A stretch of DNA of 7,303 nucleotides from Phenylobacterium sp. (GTDB taxonomy: Bacteria > Pseudomonadota > Alphaproteobacteria > Caulobacterales > Caulobacteraceae): contig JAQGIX010000243.1 of assembly GCA_028290925.1 (NCBI GenBank), positions 1-7,303 of the forward strand. Reading direction: 5' to 3'. The position numbers and the translations under genes were made by a program. Under the pieces are notes generated by a model. That model worked only from the letters and a program-made list of their open reading frames with translations, did no database searches and was not told the origin of the DNA. The stretch's first letter is position 1; each line of letters begins with the position of its first letter. Of this stretch, positions 4,820-7,303 are shown one piece after another.

Positions 4820-7303
4820 CTAGAAGAAGTGGTACCGGACCTCGACGCCGAAGGTCCGCGGCGGGGTGGTGTAGAAGGTCTTCCGGATTCCCTGCACGCA
4901 GTTGACCACGCCGCCGGCGATCACCGGGCTGCAGGTGAGCCCTGCTGGAATCTTGGTCGCGTAGACTGCCGACATCGCACCATTGAGGAGTTCGGCCGTA
5001 GCGCCCTGATCATAGCCCGTGTTGTTGAAGATGTTCTTGATGTAGGCGATGACCTCGTACTTATTGTTGGCGTCCGTCCAGAGCGCGCGCGCGTCCCACT
5101 GATCCCACGACGGCGCCTCAGTGTACCAGCGCTTGAAGACGTCTCCGTAGGCCTTGTCGCGCCAGGCGTAGGACACGTTCGCCGTGATGGAGCCGCTGTT
5201 GAGCCGCCAGGTGTAGTTCGCGGCGACGGCCACCTTGTTGCGCGGCGCGTTGGGCAAGTCGTTGCCCGCGAGGTCCTGGACGCGCTGGAAGCCGCCGTTC
5301 GGCAGCCCGACGGTGTTCGGGTCCAGGACGCAGTCGCCGATCACCGCCGTGCCGCCGGCCTGGCATTGGGCGACGCTATGGATCGGCTTTGCGCCGGGCT
5401 GGACCCCGCCCGGGTCCACGAGATCCTCAGCCTGGCCCCGCTCGATCTTGGTGTTGTTGTAGGAATAATTGAGGATCAGCTGCAGGTTTTCGATGGGCTG
5501 CCAGAGCGTCTCGAGTTCGAAGCCCGCAGATCGCGACTTCGGCACGTTGTAGAAGGACGTGGTGCTCTGGGCGAAAGATTGGCCGCCAAGCGTGCCGTTC
5601 TGGACCACCCGGATCGGGATCTGCAGATTATCGTAGCTGTAGTAGTAGAGAGCCATGTTGGTCTGGAGCGAATTGCTCCAGTTCTTCTTGAAGCCCAACT
5701 CATATGCGTCGACCGACTCCTTGTTCGAGAACGGCAGGTAGCTGAGAACGGTGAAGATGCCGATGTTGAAGCCGCCGGATCGATAGCCGCGGCTGTAGCT
5801 GGCGTAGAGGTTGGTGTCGGCGTCAGGCTGCCACTCGGCCTTGGCGGTGCCGGTGATCGCTTGCCAGCTGGCGTCGTAGAAGCGGGTGGCGAAACCCGTC
5901 GCCGGATCGTACTGGGTCGGCCCCACCACCCCCTGCGGGATCTGATCGAGCGGCGCGCCGGTGCCGCCCGCGACGACGCTCGTCACGCCGGTCAGGTCTA
6001 AGGGCGCGGCGAAGATCTCCGGCGGGACGCCGCCCAGGCACGCCGGCAAGGCGAAGCAGATCAGCCGCACGGCCTCGGTGCCGTACTTGCGGTCGTGCGA
6101 ATAGCGCAGGCCGCCGGTGAGCGTCAGGGTCGGAATGACCTTGTAGCTGCCCTGACCATAGACGGCCCAGGAGTCGTCGCGGACCGCTGGCCGGTTGTCG
6201 AACCGGCGGCCGGTGCCTGGCCGGCATGGGACGCTCGGGGCAGGAACGCCGCCGCCGGGCGAGACGCCGGCGAGGCAGGCGCCGAACGGCGGGACCGCGT
6301 TCCACTGGACCTGACGCGGGTCTTCCAGGGTCGATACCGGCTGGGTGTACTCTTGCCGGAAAAGGTAGGCGCCGGCGATCCACTGGAACGGCCCCTCCTT
6401 GGTGGAGACCAGGTTCAGCTCGTGGCTCCAGAAGCCGTTGTGCTCTTGGTAGTTGAAAGATTCCAAGGGGAAGAACTGGGTGGCGCCGGAGGTGAAGGAG
6501 TCCACCGGAGCCTGGCGCGACCCGTTCGGGACAGAGCCGGTCAGCAGGTAGTAATAGTGCACGCCGCCGGTGATGTATTTCAGGTCGAAACCCGGCGCGT
6601 GATAGGTCCAGTGGCTCGCCACCGTGTAGACGTTCGGCAGCCGCACTCGGTACGAGACCGGGTCAGACTTGTGCCACGGGTCCTGATGCGCAGTGTTGAC
6701 GCAGCCGGAGGGGCTCAGCAACACGACGTTGGTCGGCAGCCCGCTGCAGCCGAAGCCCTCGTTGATGGAGGTCGCGAACTGCGGGAATTCGATGATGTTG
6801 AAGCCGTTGCCGCCCACGGGACGGCCGGGCCCGATGTCCGGCAGGACGTGGCCTGAGGTGTCGTAGATGTTGGGCGACCAGCCTCCGGACTGGGCGCCGG
6901 GGCCGCCAGCGCCGTTCTGCCAGTTGGCGTAGTTGAATTTGGTCCACATCTCGAACTTGTCGGAGAATTGGACCGCCACCTGACCTTCCACATAGACGGT
7001 GTTGATGACGTTGCCCTCGGAAGGGCGCCCGGGCGTGGTGTTCTTGATCCAGCCTTCGCTCTGCTTTTCCCAGTTCGCCGCGAGCCTGACCTGCACCCGA
7101 TCGCTCAACGGCCCGGAGATCGCGCCCTCGATCACGGCGTGGTCGTAGTTCCCATAGGAGGCGCGCATTTCGGCGTACCAGTCCTTCGTGGGACGCTTGG
7201 AAACCTCATTGATCGCGCCGGCGATGGCGTTGCGGCCGTAGAGGGTGCCCTGCGGCCCGCGGAGGACCTCCACCCGGTCCACGAAGAGGGTCGAGGCGCC
7301 GGC
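4820..7303 (-). CDS. TonB-dependent outer-membrane receptor (N-terminus beyond window)
   Basis: There are 827 in-window residues plus the stop; the reading frame stays open to the right edge, so the signal peptide, TonB box and first part of the plug are missing. The retained plug end shows VEVLRGPQGTLYGRNA (11-26), then GAINEVSKRPT, the classic plug signature. The 22-strand barrel region follows, including SYSRGYRSGGFN (502-513), a motif frequent in Caulobacterales and sphingomonad receptors, and a late FNNTGYDQG strand/loop. It ends GVEVRYHFF, with the terminal aromatic expected for BAM-mediated barrel insertion. Such receptors import bulky nutrients (siderophores, glycans, lignin-type aromatics, vitamins) using TonB-ExbBD energy. 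The ligand here is unknown. Ten cysteines fall into five close pairs (186/201, 343/360, 416/422, 647/658, 791/802), probably in surface loops. The GTG near 7282 is internal, not the start. The gene ends TAG at 4822-4820. Confidence 0.95.
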   Translation of the reverse strand, partial: AGASTLFVDRVEVLRGPQGTLYGRNAIAGAINEVSKRPTKDWYAEMRASYGNYDHAVIEGAISGPLSDRVQVRLAANWEKQSEGWIKNTTPGRPSEGNVINTVYVEGQVAVQFSDKFEMWTKFNYANWQNGAGGPGAQSGGWSPNIYDTSGHVLPDIGPGRPVGGNGFNIIEFPQFATSINEGFGCSGLPTNVVLLSPSGCVNTAHQDPWHKSDPVSYRVRLPNVYTVASHWTYHAPGFDLKYITGGVHYYYLLTGSVPNGSRQAPVDSFTSGATQFFPLESFNYQEHNGFWSHELNLVSTKEGPFQWIAGAYLFRQEYTQPVSTLEDPRQVQWNAVPPFGACLAGVSPGGGVPAPSVPCRPGTGRRFDNRPAVRDDSWAVYGQGSYKVIPTLTLTGGLRYSHDRKYGTEAVRLICFALPACLGGVPPEIFAAPLDLTGVTSVVAGGTGAPLDQIPQGVVGPTQYDPATGFATRFYDASWQAITGTAKAEWQPDADTNLYASYSRGYRSGGFNIGIFTVLSYLPFSNKESVDAYELGFKKNWSNSLQTNMALYYYSYDNLQIPIRVVQNGTLGGQSFAQSTTSFYNVPKSRSAGFELETLWQPIENLQLILNYSYNNTKIERGQAEDLVDPGGVQPGAKPIHSVAQCQAGGTAVIGDCVLDPNTVGLPNGGFQRVQDLAGNDLPNAPRNKVAVAANYTWRLNSGSITANVSYAWRDKAYGDVFKRWYTEAPSWDQWDARALWTDANNKYEVIAYIKNIFNNTGYDQGATAELLNGAMSAVYATKIPAGLTCSPVIAGGVVNCVQGIRKTFYTTPPRTFGVEVRYHFF

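Noticed and set aside
4757..6001. A 414-codon plus-strand open frame antisense to the receptor
   Set aside because: It has low-complexity Val/Arg/Gly/Asp composition without motifs. The opposite strand encodes an unmistakable TonB receptor.
7280..7282. GTG at 7282 as the receptor start codon
   Set aside because: The frame continues open to the window edge and the motif just after it belongs deep in the plug domain. The codon is an internal valine.

Overview
The window reads as an ordinary chromosomal segment from a high-GC alphaproteobacterium. The very GC-rich third codon positions, a large Cys-containing TonB-dependent receptor, and a secreted protein family common in oligotrophic soil and water bacteria suggest Caulobacterales (Phenylobacterium/Caulobacter-like) or a related sphingomonad-type lineage. 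That placement is inferred from style and content, as no rRNA or marker gene is present. I see no phage, transposon, CRISPR, tRNA or rRNA.

Layout, left to right. A possible 3' tail of a plus-strand gene (1-45) faces, across a hairpin (56-80), a minus-strand pair: an MDR-superfamily NADPH-dependent reductase (2072->1071) followed by a DUF429-like, RNase-H-fold predicted nuclease (1000->101). A perfect stop-adjacent hairpin (1050-1070) lies between these two. A 115-bp divergent promoter region (2073-2187) separates the reductase from a plus-strand Gfo/Idh/MocA dehydrogenase (2188-3108). The Gfo/Idh/MocA gene converges on a small secreted four-cysteine protein of unknown function (3582->3112), with only 3 bp between their stops. 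A second divergent region (3583-3739) carries two adjacent palindromes and precedes a secreted 334-aa protein of unknown function (3740-4744). That gene converges, across a hairpin with a GCAA tetraloop (4771-4798), on a TonB-dependent outer-membrane receptor (minus strand, ending at 4820). The receptor's N-terminus lies beyond the right edge of the window.

How the genes might work together. The left half is cytoplasmic redox and sugar-nucleotide type metabolism, and the right half is envelope and periplasm. The only pairing with a plausible functional link is the secreted 334-aa protein beside the TonB receptor, for uptake or processing of an unidentified substrate. Their orientation is convergent, so this is not an operon. 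No gene is over about 100 bases away from another except at the two divergent promoter regions, and no stretch longer than 300 bases lacks a gene. I found no convincing new multi-gene system. The points most worth checking are the five local cysteine pairs in the receptor, the lipid-A-type (GnnA-like) signature of the Gfo/Idh/MocA protein outside an lpx cluster, a possible leaderless secreted gene, and several inverted repeats at promoter positions.
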